Assembly: GCA_029262735.1 (NCBI GenBank)
Contig: JAJCYY010000029.1
Span: forward strand, 1 to 42,068
Length of the DNA stretch: 42,068 bases
Origin: Chloroflexota bacterium
GTDB lineage: Bacteria; Chloroflexota; Dehalococcoidia; Lucifugimonadales; Lucifugimonadaceae
Direction of reading: 5' to 3'
The position numbers and the translations under genes are program-made. Position 1 is the stretch's first letter, and the number at the start of each line of letters is the position of its first letter. The notes beneath the pieces are model-generated. The model worked only from the letters and a program-made list of their open reading frames with translations. It was not told the DNA's origin and ran no database searches. Of the stretch, positions 8,378 to 17,231 are shown piece by piece.

Positions 8378-8585
8378 TCGATCTCCTTTCCGCACCGGGT
8401 TCAGGCCGGTCTACCTTCAGTACGATTCTGTCACCACTCCGTCACAGTCCGGTGAGATCCAATTCAGAGACTCATGTGAGTCTTCCTGGGATGTCGGTGC
8501 GCCGCAGGCTGAAGTGGGTGTTACATACGGTGAACTGTACTCGGAGTTGGAAAAAATGGATTGATCCATCGATTGTCCGCGCGAC

Positions 8586-9926
8586 GTGAGAATGGATCAG
8601 GAAGTGGAAGACTCATCCTTGCTACAGAGAGTCCGGAACGATTTCGCTGAGCATGTGAATGCGCGGCGAGAATGGATCTGGATCGCAGGGCGGATTGTCA
8701 TTAGCAACCTGTTCCTGGTGCTAATTCTCCGCAGCGGAATCTCAGACGCCGGCTGGTTGAGCGCAGTCTCCAGCGTGGCCTTCATACACGCCTACTCCGC
8801 CGCATCGGCCATTCAGCTGCTCCGAGGCCAGTCAACCTCAGCCTTCGCAATCGGAACGGTCGGAGACACGGTCAGCCTGCTTGGCGCGTGGCTGGCTCTG
8901 CTGCTGGGAGATGTGGCTCTCTATTCGAACGATGAGACCTATCTCATCCTGTTCCCGATAATGATCACCCTCCCGTACCGCTACGGCATATACGTCGGCA
9001 CGAATATCGCCATTCTGCTCGTGGGCTGGTTCACCATCACACAGTTCTCACCCCTGCAGGACGATGCGGCGGCACTGGAAGAGTTTCCAACGAGGATGCT
9101 TTTCCTGACATCGACGCTGGCCCTTTCGGCGACGTTCCGCCACTTCCTGGACCAGAAAGCCAAGACGCTTATCCAGGAAGCGGTGATCCTGCGCAAACTG
9201 AACGAAGCCAAAACATCGTTCGTCGGAACCGTGTCTCATGAGATCCGAACTCCCCTCACACTGATGCTGGCATTCGTCACCCGATTCTCCAATAATCGAG
9301 AAAACAATCTGACTGAACAGCAGTTGGAGTTCCTGAAGGTCATTGAGCGTAACGGCTGGCATCTTTCGATGCTGGTCGACGACCTGGTGGATATGTCGAA
9401 GATAGAAAATGGCGAGTTGGCTTACAACGAACGGGATTTTTCGCTCGATGAGCTGATCGGCGAAACGATCGCAACGATGTCCGAGATCGCGGACAAGGAC
9501 GGTCATCGCATTGCCATCTCTCAGAGCGAAAATGCAGTCGTCTACGGTGACCGCGGCCGGTACAGACAGGTGCTCATCAACATACTGAGCAACGCGTTCA
9601 AATACTCGCCCCCCGGCACCGAAGTGTCTGTATCCAACTCGATGACAGACAACGGCCTGGAGCTGCGTGTCCGCAACACTGGCGGTGAACTGACAGACGC
9701 CGACGCGTACCGGATTTTCGATCTGTTCCATCGGGTCGACAACGAGACGACGAACGCGCGGGGCGGAACCGGGATCGGCCTCTACATCTCCAGGGTCATC
9801 GTCAACGGGCACGGCGGAAGAATCTGGGTTGAGTCGGACACAGACTCGACAACGCTGTGCCTCACAATCCCCACTGACCGAATCGTTTCGCTGGGAGAGG
9901 ATGAATCGCTTGAGGCTGCCGCCTAG
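8586..9926 (+). CDS. Membrane-bound sensor histidine kinase
   Basis: A 446-residue sensor kinase. Residues about 33-188 contain five or six hydrophobic helices and no large extracellular loop, an integral-membrane sensor of unknown ligand. The HisKA domain follows, with phospho-acceptor H218 in FVGTVSHEIRTPL, then the HATPase domain with N box LINILSNAFKYSP (N336 region) and G2 box GGTGIGLYIS (about 393-402). The G1 motif reads RVRNTGGEL, with Asn rather than Asp at the first position, a variant seen in other kinases. No receiver domain or response regulator gene adjoins it, so it is an orphan kinase. GTG at 8586 or ATG at 8592 could start it; neither has a strong ribosome-binding site. Confidence 0.92.
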   Translation: MRMDQEVEDSSLLQRVRNDFAEHVNARREWIWIAGRIVISNLFLVLILRSGISDAGWLSAVSSVAFIHAYSAASAIQLLRGQSTSAFAIGTVGDTVSLLGAWLALLLGDVALYSNDETYLILFPIMITLPYRYGIYVGTNIAILLVGWFTITQFSPLQDDAAALEEFPTRMLFLTSTLALSATFRHFLDQKAKTLIQEAVILRKLNEAKTSFVGTVSHEIRTPLTLMLAFVTRFSNNRENNLTEQQLEFLKVIERNGWHLSMLVDDLVDMSKIENGELAYNERDFSLDELIGETIATMSEIADKDGHRIAISQSENAVVYGDRGRYRQVLINILSNAFKYSPPGTEVSVSNSMTDNGLELRVRNTGGELTDADAYRIFDLFHRVDNETTNARGGTGIGLYISRVIVNGHGGRIWVESDTDSTTLCLTIPTDRIVSLGEDESLEAAA

Positions 9927-10075
9927 AGCTTCAGGCTCGGCTGTATCCTGTCGCTAATGAGCGATGCAATCAGGACGTTGCTCGCATGAATTCCCTGCCA
10001 TCGGCTCCCGGCGTAAACTACGGCGAACGCTCCACCGGCTGTCCTTTAACAACCGTCTCACCGCATCGAGAAAAT

Positions 10076-10552
10076 ATGCAGGTCCAATCCATCTATCACA
10101 CCGGCTTCATCGTCCGGGACCTCGATCGCTCCATCAAGTTCTACACCGGGCTGCTCGGCATGCGCATCGAACGCGCTCCTATCGAAACCGACAGCCCGTG
10201 GCTCGCACAGGTCGTCGGTTATCCAACGGTGCGCATGAAGATGGCATACGTCGGCGTTGGCGACGGCCATTCGATAGAGCTGATCGAGTACGTTGAGCCG
10301 TTCGGCACGCCGCAGCCGGGCCTGTACGACCGCAACCGCCCCGGCTCCGCACACGCTGCAATGGTCGTCGATGACCTGCCGGCGTGGCGCGAAAAGCTCG
10401 AAGCACAGGGATTCACTGCCTTCGGCCCGAGCGAAGTTCGAGACCTCGACTATCCGTGGGCGCGCCTCGCCATCTACTTTCAGGACCCAGACGGGAACTG
10501 GCTCGAGATGGTGGAGCGCAACCCGAAGCCAGAAGGCTCAACAGAAAACTGA
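10076..10552 (+). CDS. VOC family (glyoxalase-like) metalloprotein
   Basis: A vicinal-oxygen-chelate fold protein of 158 residues. Repeat 1 is IYHTGFIVRDLDRSIKFYTGLLGMRIER, with a metal-ligand histidine; repeat 2 begins AHAAMVVDDLPAWREKLEAQGF and ends IYFQDPDGNWLEMVER, which carries the conserved terminal glutamate ligand. This is the layout of lactoylglutathione lyase-like, extradiol dioxygenase-like and epimerase-like VOC enzymes; the reaction cannot be told apart. The frame is open to an ATG at 9986, but the 30 extra residues have no VOC homology, so ATG 10076 is used. Downstream is a dispersed repeat. Confidence 0.85.
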   Translation: MQVQSIYHTGFIVRDLDRSIKFYTGLLGMRIERAPIETDSPWLAQVVGYPTVRMKMAYVGVGDGHSIELIEYVEPFGTPQPGLYDRNRPGSAHAAMVVDDLPAWREKLEAQGFTAFGPSEVRDLDYPWARLAIYFQDPDGNWLEMVERNPKPEGSTEN

Positions 10553-10638
10553 GTCTTTCTCTCAATGTGAGACTGACTACTGATATGAGCAGCTAGCCGA
10601 GGCGGCCGATCGACTTGCCATCTTCAACCTGCCAAACC

Positions 10639-10718
10639 TGTCATTCTGAACTTGATTCAGAATCTCTCGAGTTTCCTTACATGGAAGGTAAGATCCCTAC
10701 GTTGCGGTCGGGATGACA
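10639..10718. repeat. Dispersed 80-bp repeat, copy A
   Basis: Ends TGTCATTC and GGATGACA form imperfect 8-bp terminal inverted repeats. Near the left end TTCTGAA-cttga-TTCAGAA is a perfect 7-bp hairpin. The same element, also 80 bp, recurs at 21065-21144; longer relatives are at 16266-16394 and 20890-20998 in the opposite orientation. It looks like a non-autonomous MITE or REP-type element in intergenic DNA; no transposase is in the window. Confidence 0.8.
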
Positions 10719-10752
10719 TCCGTCGGCAGGTTCGGGATGGCTTCCCACCTGC

Positions 10753-12153
10753 TCAAGCCGCCTTCGCGGGCACAGAAACCACGTCACCGGTCTCACCCTG
10801 AGGCGCAACCTGCTCCTTCATCGCAACCCCACGCCTTCTCAACTCCGGGAACAGCGCGAACGCCGCTATCAGCGTTGCGAAACCGGCAATCGTGAATATG
10901 CGGACCGCCGTCTGAAGTCCCATCACGTCGGCAAGCTGGCCGACCGCCAGTGATCCCAGCGGGAACAGCCCCATCGCCAGGATCTGCAGGCCGACCACGC
11001 GGCCTCGGACGCGGTCAGCCGTTGCCGTCAGCACCAGCGAGTTGTGCATGACCCCGAACACCATCGTCATGACCCCCAGCACCAGCAGCATCACAAACCC
11101 CAGCGCAGCGAACCCGATGAACGAGAATGCGAACGCGCCAACGTGCTGCGCCAGCGCCCCACCAATCATGAACAGCGCCGGCCGCCGGACTCGCCTGCCG
11201 TACTTCACGAACACCACAGCCATCACAAGCGAGCCGAGTCCCTGCGCCGACATAAGGAGCCCGAACATCAGTGGCCCGGCGCCATAAACGTCGACCGCGA
11301 ACACGGCACCCATCGACTCGAACGTGTAGCCGGTGAAGTTGTTGACGCCAACCACTATCAGGCCGCCCATGATCAAACGGTTCTTTCGGGCGTACTGAAA
11401 CCCGCTGACCAGTGACACAAACACAGACTCTTTGTTCTGCGTCATCTCCTTCTTGAACAGGATCGGCAGATTGCGCAGGAAGAAGACGTTGAGCGCGAAC
11501 AACCCGGCCATGCCGAAGTAGAGGTACTCGGCGGGGACAGCAGCTACAAAGAGGCCGCCAACGTTCGCACCGACGAACCATGCGACGTTCAGCGAGATCA
11601 TGTCAAGCGCCAGCGCAGCGGTGATGTTCTTGCGGCCGACGATCGCGCTCATATAAGGCCGGCGAGCCGATATCTCGAACATGAACAGTACGCCGTTCAC
11701 AAAGGTGTAGAAGTACAGGTGCCACAACTGCGCCTCGCCCAGCAGCAACAGCAATGCGAGCACGAGAGTCGAAACGCCAATCCCAGCCTGCGTAATTCGG
11801 AGGATCCGTACGCGCGGAAAGCGGTCTGCGATGAGCCCGACGAACGGTCCGAACAGGAAGAACGAGACGAACCGCAGGAATATCAGGGTGCCGACAGCTG
11901 CGGCATCGTCGGTACGCTGGACAACCAACCACGCGATCACGGTGAAGTCGGTGAAACGGGCGATGTATGCCGATGTGCCGGTCAGCCACAACCGCCGAAA
12001 TGCGGGGTGCTGCAAAGAACGCGGGCCCTGTTTCAACAACCTGTCGACAGGGCGAGGGGCGCGACGAACTACAGCTCTTCGTGGCTTAGTAATCGCAGGA
12101 TTTTCGACGCCGGGAGGCGCACCAACATGCACCAACTGCCGCCAGGCAACCAT
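10753..12153 (-). CDS. MFS transporter, EntS/MFS_3-like
   Basis: A 466-residue major facilitator protein with about 12 predicted helices. It begins its membrane part at LQHPAFRRLWLTGTSAYIARFTDFTVIAWLVVQRT, typical of the EntS-like MFS_3 exporters. The conserved loop 2-3 motif is GPFVGLIADRFPRVRIL. The second half restarts with LIMGGLIVVGVNNFTGYTFESMGAVFAVDVYGAGPLMFGLLMSAQGLGSLV. The C-terminus is a soluble tail. Members export siderophores or drugs, or are uncharacterised; the substrate here is unknown. About 45 hydrophilic residues precede the membrane domain, so the ATG at 12151-12153 may be slightly too early, but no later ATG is suitable. Confidence 0.88.
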   Translation of the reverse strand: MVAWRQLVHVGAPPGVENPAITKPRRAVVRRAPRPVDRLLKQGPRSLQHPAFRRLWLTGTSAYIARFTDFTVIAWLVVQRTDDAAAVGTLIFLRFVSFFLFGPFVGLIADRFPRVRILRITQAGIGVSTLVLALLLLLGEAQLWHLYFYTFVNGVLFMFEISARRPYMSAIVGRKNITAALALDMISLNVAWFVGANVGGLFVAAVPAEYLYFGMAGLFALNVFFLRNLPILFKKEMTQNKESVFVSLVSGFQYARKNRLIMGGLIVVGVNNFTGYTFESMGAVFAVDVYGAGPLMFGLLMSAQGLGSLVMAVVFVKYGRRVRRPALFMIGGALAQHVGAFAFSFIGFAALGFVMLLVLGVMTMVFGVMHNSLVLTATADRVRGRVVGLQILAMGLFPLGSLAVGQLADVMGLQTAVRIFTIAGFATLIAAFALFPELRRRGVAMKEQVAPQGETGDVVSVPAKAA

Positions 12154-12350
12154 CTCTTTGATGACCTGAGATCAGTCCAACGCCGGGTAGTGACGGCAGG
12201 TCCAATTCGGCCCACTGCCCCAGTTCTGGTCTCCCCGGTGACCTGATACTTCTTTTATTCTCATACCGCAGACACAAAATGGATATACGAATTTCGTTCT
12301 GTTCTGTATGCGTATCAGCCTGCACACACGAATCCGTATCATTTTCAAAT

Positions 12351-12881
12351 ATGGCCTCATTATTCGATTTTCTTAAAAACCTGCTCACACGAAGACGCCT
12401 GACGGCAGCCGAGCGAACGCTCAAGCTGTATGACGACGCTGTGCGACTTGCGGAGTCTGGCCGGCACAAGCAGGCGGTAGAAAAATTCTCGGCAGCAATC
12501 AGGCTCTCGCCGAACACCGGAAAGCTGTTTCATCATCGCGGTTCGTCGTTCGCCGAGATGGGAGGTTTCGAAGCGGCCGTCTTCGACTACGACACCGCGG
12601 TGCGGCTGACTCCTACATACCCGGACACCTATCTCGACCGCGGCAATGCACGCCACTCGATGGGGGAGCCTGAAAAAGCGCTGAAGGACTATTCCGAGGC
12701 GATCCGGCTGCGACCGGACTGGGCCGAGGCGTATGCGAACCGGGCCGTCGTGCATGCAGAGCTCGGAGACGATCCTGCATCACAGCGAGACAAGGCGAAG
12801 GCGCTGTCACAGGGCGTCAATCCCGCAATCCTGGACGAGATGATCTCGGCGGCACGAGAAGCCCGCGGCCAGGTCGACTGA
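12351..12881 (+). CDS. TPR repeat protein
   Basis: A 176-residue protein with three or four tetratricopeptide repeats: KLYDDAVRLAESGRHKQAVEKFSAAIRLSPN, KLFHHRGSSFAEMGGFEAAVFDYDTAVRLTPT, DTYLDRGNARHSMGEPEKALKDYSEAIRLRPD and AEAYANRAVVHAELGDDPASQRDKAKAL. It is a protein-protein interaction scaffold with no catalytic domain. The N-terminus MASLFDFLKNLLTRRR is amphipathic and basic, possibly membrane-associating. The frame is open from 12279, but ATG 12351 begins the protein-like sequence; the ribosome-binding site is poor. No neighbour suggests a partner. Confidence 0.85.
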   Translation: MASLFDFLKNLLTRRRLTAAERTLKLYDDAVRLAESGRHKQAVEKFSAAIRLSPNTGKLFHHRGSSFAEMGGFEAAVFDYDTAVRLTPTYPDTYLDRGNARHSMGEPEKALKDYSEAIRLRPDWAEAYANRAVVHAELGDDPASQRDKAKALSQGVNPAILDEMISAAREARGQVD

Positions 12882-13186
12882 GGCGGCGTCCCGCACCCAT
12901 CAAAACGACTGGACGCCATCGCAAACCACCTCAACAAGCCAACCAGTCCTCCACGGAGACCCTTCGACTGCGCTAAGAGAACACCCACCAGCGCGCTCCT
13001 GAGCGCAGCCCAATCACACGCCAATCACACGAATCCATCTCCTCCGTACACCGTATCGCCGCGTGACATATCGCACATGCCGCCTTCACAGTTGTGTGTA
13101 ATAATCCCGCCACCCAGAAAGTGCTGGCTCCCGAAACGACGCAGCTATCTTGCTGCTAGCCCGGCCAGTACAAAAGGAGGACTGCC
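12882..13186. other. Intergenic region with a degenerate repeat end
   Basis: About 305 nt with no gene. Positions 12956-12986 (GGAGACCCTTCGACTGCGCT and onward to AGAACACC) resemble one terminal repeat of the 171-bp element at 34256-34426, so this is probably a solo or decayed end. The last bases before 13187 hold the strong AGGAGG ribosome-binding site of the next gene. Confidence 0.5.
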
Positions 13187-13681
13187 ATGTCCAACGCAAT
13201 TTCTGAGATGATGCCCACAGAGGCGGGGCCGATTACGGTCAGACGCCTTCAGCGAGACGACGCCGAAGCGGTAAGAGAGCTAGACTCCCTGATCCTCGGC
13301 CAGGACCGCTCCTCAACCTGGGCCGAGTACATCGACCGTTTTCTCGCCTTCTCGCGGCTCGGCACACAGGCGCTGCCGTGGTCAGGCTCCCAGGTCGCAG
13401 AAGTCGAATCCGGGGTCGTGGGCTTCCTGCTCGCAGAGCGCCAGAGTTCAGGCTACGGCCTGCCGCCGGGAGTGCGAATCGTCGCAGTCGCCGTTCACCC
13501 CGATTTCCGCAACAAAGGGGTCGGCCGAAAGCTTGTCGAGTCACTGCGAGGAGACTCAAAGCGACAGGCGATCAAGCACATCTACTCGGTGCTACAGGAC
13601 CGGGACGAACGAGACGCCGAGTTTCTCGAAAGCTGCGGCTTCAAACCGGCGCAGGTGAAGGTCTTCGTAGCAGAGACGTAG
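13187..13681 (+). CDS. GNAT family N-acetyltransferase
   Basis: A 164-residue acetyltransferase. First strand ITVRRLQRDDAEAVRELDSLI; motif A is VRIVAVAVHPDFRNKGVGRKLVESLR, where RNKGVG binds the CoA pyrophosphate; motif B is IYSVLQDRDERDAEFLESCGF. The start ATG has an excellent AGGAGG about 6 nt upstream, so translation should be efficient. Resembles RimI-type enzymes, but the acceptor cannot be predicted. Unlinked to the other GNAT at 7146. Confidence 0.9.
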   Translation: MSNAISEMMPTEAGPITVRRLQRDDAEAVRELDSLILGQDRSSTWAEYIDRFLAFSRLGTQALPWSGSQVAEVESGVVGFLLAERQSSGYGLPPGVRIVAVAVHPDFRNKGVGRKLVESLRGDSKRQAIKHIYSVLQDRDERDAEFLESCGFKPAQVKVFVAET

Positions 13682-13810
13682 TCAGTCGGCGCACCTGAAG
13701 CACACGGGTCAGGCTAATCCCGGTCGCGTCCTGCCAGCCTATGGCCATGCCATCTGCGGCACTCCGGTCTATGCTCAAACAGTGCCACGCGTGCATCTCA
13801 ATCACGACAC

Positions 13811-13839
13811 TGTTCATCCAATGTAGTTGCTGGTACAAT
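13811..13839 (+). promoter_or_regulatory. Candidate extended -10 promoter for pirin gene
   Basis: TGGTACAAT (13831-13839) is an extended -10 element (TGnTAnAAT). A weak -35, TGTTCA, lies 17 nt upstream at 13811-13816. The start codon at 13902 would then have a leader of about 55 nt. Confidence 0.5.
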
Positions 13840-13901
13840 TAAATTAGTGAAGCAAGCCGGTACTCGCACAACTGCGAAATCCAGATCGGAAAGTTTGAAA
13901 T

Positions 13902-14885
13902 ATGCCCGCAGTTACAGTTGAAAACATACTCGCGCTCCCGCGTGTCGACCGTCCTGCCCTCGATTCAAAAGAGCGCCAGGTCAGAGTCGTCAAGACCGCC
14001 CCGACCGGCTTCGAGGGCGAGGGATTTCCAGTGCGGCGAGCTTTCTCAGGCATCCCGCTGGAGCAACTCGACCCGTTCATCATGATGGACCAGATGGGCG
14101 AGGTAGAGTACCGCGCCGGTGAGGCGAAGGGCACGCCTTGGCATCCGCACCGCGGCTTCGAGACGGTCACATACATGATCGACGGCGTGTTCAAGCACCG
14201 TGACTCGCAGGGCGGCGGCGGCGTAATCTCTGATGGAGACACGCAGTGGATGACCGCCGGGGCAGGGATCCTGCACATCGAAGCGCCAACCGAGGAGATC
14301 GTTCTCGAAGGCGGCGTTGTCCACGGCCTGCAACTGTGGGTGAACCTGCCGAAGGACAAGAAGTGGGCGCCGCCACGCTACCAGGACATCTCTCGCAAGA
14401 ACCTGTCGCTGATCTCGTCGCACGATGGCGGGGCGCTGCTGCGGGTGATCGCTGGCGAACTGAGCGGCCATGACGGCCCGGGAATAACCTACTCGCCGAT
14501 CACAATGGTCCATGCGACGGTCAGCCCCGGCGCACAGCTCGAAGTGCCGTGGAACCCGAACTTCAACGCCCTTGGCTACGTGCTGGCAGGAAAGGGCACG
14601 GCCGGATCGGTCGGTCACACGGTGCACGCAGGTCAGTCAGTCCTGTTCGGCGATGGCGACCACGTAGTGATCTCTGCCGACTCAGAGCAGGACTCGCACA
14701 CGCCGGAGCTCGAAGTGGTGCTGCTCGGCGGACTGCCGATCAAAGAACCTGTGGCGTGGCACGGCCCGTTCGTAATGAACTCGCAGGAAGAGCTCCACCA
14801 GGCCTTCGCTGACTACCAGGCAGGCAAGATGGGCGCCATTCCCGCAGACAACTACGTCCCGCATGCAGGAGCGACCGAAGACTAA
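13902..14885 (+). CDS. Pirin family bicupin protein
   Basis: A 327-residue pirin. The N-terminal cupin carries the metal site: HPHRGFETVTY supplies two histidines, and further on GAGILHIEAP supplies the third histidine and the glutamate. The C-terminal cupin runs from about residue 185 (LRVIAGELSGHDGPGITYSPITMVHATVSPG) to 285. Bacterial pirins include quercetinase-like dioxygenases and regulators of central metabolism; the role here is unknown. The ATG is preceded by GGAAAG. The gene ends at a run of T residues (14886-14902) that could help termination, though the matching stem is only six bases (CGAAGA/TCTTCG) and overlaps the stop codon. Confidence 0.92.
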   Translation: MPAVTVENILALPRVDRPALDSKERQVRVVKTAPTGFEGEGFPVRRAFSGIPLEQLDPFIMMDQMGEVEYRAGEAKGTPWHPHRGFETVTYMIDGVFKHRDSQGGGGVISDGDTQWMTAGAGILHIEAPTEEIVLEGGVVHGLQLWVNLPKDKKWAPPRYQDISRKNLSLISSHDGGALLRVIAGELSGHDGPGITYSPITMVHATVSPGAQLEVPWNPNFNALGYVLAGKGTAGSVGHTVHAGQSVLFGDGDHVVISADSEQDSHTPELEVVLLGGLPIKEPVAWHGPFVMNSQEELHQAFADYQAGKMGAIPADNYVPHAGATED

Positions 14886-15056
14886 TTTTTTCGTTTTTTT
14901 CTTCGCCCGATGCCAGTAGCGAATGATCGATAGCCGACTCTTGCTGGAAACCGGTTTATCCTGCATCCCTTCTCAAAGGAGCCAACTCTAAGCAGGGTGA
15001 CAAGTTATCGGCAGGCGTGTTTGTTGATCAATTGAACGCTGATATCCGACGACCTG

Positions 15057-15992
15057 CTACTCGACCGGAGCACTCGAAACATCCACAGCCTCTGCGATCC
15101 GCTCTCTTGCTATCTCCGCATAGTCCTCAGAGACCTCGTAACCGACATATCGCCTGCCGTGTGTTGCCGACGCTATCGCCGAGGCGCCCGAGCCCATGAA
15201 CGGGTCCAGCACGACCTCGCCGGAAAACGTGTACAGCTGGATTAGTCGGCGCGGCAGCTCCACCGGGAACGGCGCCGGGTGCTTCGCTCGCTTCGCCGAC
15301 TGCGGCCCGAACTCCCACACGCTCTTCGTGAGCGCCAGGAAATCGTCCCGATCGATGGTCGGCTCCCGACCTTCCGGCTTCTTGCGGCCGAACGGCGGCT
15401 TCTGGAACACCAGGATGTACTCGTGCGTGTCCCGCAACGTCGGGTTCGACGCCGACATCCAGCTTCCCCACGCCGTCGACGTCCCGGCTCCTGCGCCCTT
15501 GTTCCAGATGATCTCGCCCCGCATGAAGAACCCGGCGTCACGAGCCAGTCCGATCACGATCGAATGCAGCGGGATGTACGGCTTGCGGCCAAGATTCGCC
15601 ACATTCACGCAGGCGCGGCCGCCATCGACAAGCACTCGATACGTCTCAGCCAGCACTCCGGCCAACAGTTCCGAGTAGTCCTCGAGCGAAAGGTCCTCGT
15701 CGTACTCCTTGCCGACGTTGTAGGGCGGCGAGGTCACCATCAGGTGAACGCTGCGGTCAGGCAGCTCGTGCATATCTACACTCGAGTGTACAAATATGCG
15801 GTCCAACGCATCTCCGGGAACCGCATTCTCAGGCCGCGGCTTGACGTCTAGCTCGGCGGCGTCAGGCTGCAACGCCCGCGCATAGTAGTCAGACGAATCG
15901 TGGCTGATCCGTCCGTTGGTCCCGAACGCGCTGGTGCGAGTCGGGCGACGGTCATGCTGGACACCGGATTTTCCGTTGGTTGGCGAGGTCAT
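15057..15992 (-). CDS. Site-specific DNA methyltransferase, SPPY type (probably N4-cytosine)
   Basis: A 311-residue amino-methyltransferase. Catalytic motif IV is TSPPYNVGKEYDED (87-100) and the AdoMet-binding motif I is VLDPFMGSGAS (261-271) near the C-terminus. This order (IV first, I last) is the beta class. TSPPY favours N4-cytosine over N6-adenine methylation, though the distinction is not absolute. An N-terminal GRISHDSSDYYARAL block is usual in such enzymes. The region between, including GAGAGTSTAWGSWMSASNPTLRDTHEYILVF, should carry target recognition. No restriction endonuclease gene adjoins: 14886-15056 and 15993-16462 have none, so it looks orphan. It converges on pirin. The start ATG has no strong ribosome-binding site. 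Confidence 0.9.
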   Translation of the reverse strand: MTSPTNGKSGVQHDRRPTRTSAFGTNGRISHDSSDYYARALQPDAAELDVKPRPENAVPGDALDRIFVHSSVDMHELPDRSVHLMVTSPPYNVGKEYDEDLSLEDYSELLAGVLAETYRVLVDGGRACVNVANLGRKPYIPLHSIVIGLARDAGFFMRGEIIWNKGAGAGTSTAWGSWMSASNPTLRDTHEYILVFQKPPFGRKKPEGREPTIDRDDFLALTKSVWEFGPQSAKRAKHPAPFPVELPRRLIQLYTFSGEVVLDPFMGSGASAIASATHGRRYVGYEVSEDYAEIARERIAEAVDVSSAPVE

Positions 15993-16265
15993 TCTGACTT
16001 AGATCGACGCAGGGATGCTTCGGCAAGAAGCCGAGATCACCCGATGCTAGCAGCCCACAGGGATTTTGTCGCGGGTCAGATTGGAATATCCAATTGAAGA
16101 CCGGCCAGCGCAACGCATCCTTCTCTCGGCCGGGTGGCTCACCTGGGCCAACATGCCTTCTCAGAGTTGGTAGGGGCGCGCCCGCAAGCGGGCACCCGGC
16201 TGCACCCCGGTCTCCGCGCCATTCGCAGCACCCCAGTTTGGGGCGTGCCCATGGCGGAATGTTTT

Positions 16266-16394
16266 TGTCATCCCGACCGCAGCAGAGGGATCTTACCGGG
16301 CACGAGCCTCCTTCTTGTCATTCAAACAGTCTGCGAACCCCCACGCCGTCCATGTGAGGTCACCGAGAGATTCTGAATCAAGTTCAGAATGACA
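16266..16394. repeat. Dispersed TGTCAT-ended repeat, copy B (long form)
   Basis: A 129-bp element in the opposite orientation to copies A and D. It begins TGTCATCC, contains GGGATCTTACCGG, and ends with the hairpin TTCTGAATCAAGTTCAGAA followed by TGACA. Compared with the 80-bp copies it has extra internal sequence, partly shared with copy C at 20890-20998. Confidence 0.75.
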
Positions 16395-16436
16395 ACGAGG
16401 CTAGAACCTCTCCTCAACCACACCCATTTGACAAAT

Positions 16437-16456
16437 CGGTAAGTTGTCGCTTACCG
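16437..16456. promoter_or_regulatory. Inverted repeat, candidate autoregulatory operator
   Basis: CGGTAAG and CTTACCG are exact 7-bp inverted arms around a 6-nt spacer, ending 6 nt before the ATG of the ArsR-type gene. A TTGACA -35 hexamer lies at 16428-16433, just upstream, so the site covers the likely -10 and start region. ArsR-family regulators commonly repress their own operon from such 12-2-12-like palindromes. Confidence 0.65.
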
Positions 16457-16462
16457 TAAGGC

Positions 16463-16774
16463 ATGGCTTACGCAGAAGTGTTCACAGCGCTCGCAGACAC
16501 AACCCGCAGAAACATCTTCGAGGCGTTGTGGGAGCAGCCGAAAACCGTGGGTGACCTGGCGACAGACCAGCCCGTCAGCAGACCCGCCGTTTCGCAACAC
16601 CTCAAAGTGCTTGAGTCCGCAGGGCTGGTAACGGCCGAACCCCGGGGCAATCGACGCCTGTACACGGTCCAACGAGAGGGCCTGGACGAACTGCGTGACT
16701 ATCTCGACAGGTTCTGGACCGACGCCCTGTCCGCATACGGCGCGGAGATCGCCCGGCGCATGAAGATTGAGTAG
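16463..16774 (+). CDS. ArsR family winged-helix transcriptional regulator
   Basis: A 103-residue regulator. The winged helix runs from residue 5 to 75: VFTALADTTRRNIFEALWEQPKTVGDLATDQPVSRPAVSQHLKVLESAGLVTAEPRGNRRLYTV, with recognition helix SRPAVSQHLKVL. It lacks the CVC metal site of ArsR/SmtB sensors, so it is the non-metal subgroup often found with SRPBCC proteins. It is the first gene of an operon with a YCII-domain and an SRPBCC gene, and has a palindromic operator directly upstream. It probably represses the operon until a small-molecule signal appears. The ATG has only a close AAGG before it; translation may be leaderless. Confidence 0.9.
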   Translation: MAYAEVFTALADTTRRNIFEALWEQPKTVGDLATDQPVSRPAVSQHLKVLESAGLVTAEPRGNRRLYTVQREGLDELRDYLDRFWTDALSAYGAEIARRMKIE

Positions 16775-16860
16775 GAGACGCTGGAGCTTCATGCGTACTC
16801 AGCTCGGAAACTTCGAAGATCGCAACAGGCAAACAGGTCGACAGGAAAAGGAACAGCGAA

Positions 16861-17160
16861 ATGAAGAGATATGCACTTCTCCACTACGGGTTCGAGACGC
16901 CTACGCCCGAGATCATGGCGGCGTGGGGCAAGTGGTTCGAATCGATAGCCGGTAGGAATCCCGAAAACGTCGGCGCGTTCGGCGCTGCAAAGGAAATCAC
17001 GAAGTCCGGTACGAAAGATCTGCCAATGGGGCTCGACTCGCTGACCGGCTTTTCGGTGATCGACGCCGAGAACATGGCGGACGCCGAGAGCGTCGCAAAG
17101 TCCTGCCCGTCCATCACCAGAATCCGGGTCTACGAGATAATGTCGATGGAAGGCCACTAG
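16861..17160 (+). CDS. YCII-related domain protein
   Basis: A 99-residue alpha/beta protein (MKRYALLHYGFETPTPEIMAAWGKWFESIAGR... ending RIRVYEIMSMEGH) resembling the YCII/DGPF ferredoxin-like fold family. These are small dimeric proteins, often found beside ArsR regulators and SRPBCC proteins or sigma factors; no reaction is established. AAAGGA lies about 8 nt before the ATG. It begins 86 nt after the regulator and is followed by the SRPBCC gene. Confidence 0.75.
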   Translation: MKRYALLHYGFETPTPEIMAAWGKWFESIAGRNPENVGAFGAAKEITKSGTKDLPMGLDSLTGFSVIDAENMADAESVAKSCPSITRIRVYEIMSMEGH

Positions 17161-17231
17161 GCCGATGAGAGGTCTCGCCGTCCCTTGAGAAACCTCTTGT
17201 GCCATGCCTGCCGAATGCTCAACAAGTCGAA

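Larger units (their letters stand above)
15993..16462. other. Intergenic region packed with repeats
   Basis: About 470 nt without a credible gene between the methyltransferase and the ArsR-type regulator. It contains a GC-rich hairpin module at 16173-16200 (stem GCCCGC/GCGGGC with AA loop), a second short palindrome around CACCCCAGTTTGGGG, a 129-bp TGTCAT-ended repeat (16266-16394) and the operator of the next gene. Confidence 0.6.

Noticed and set aside
9048..9812. Minus-strand open frame of about 254 codons
   Set aside because: Antisense to the histidine kinase, whose H, N and G boxes are complete.
14882..14910. Intrinsic terminator after pirin
   Set aside because: T-runs are present, but the only stem (CGAAGA/TCTTCG) has an 18-nt loop holding the T-run itself; not a normal terminator, so it is only mentioned with the gene.
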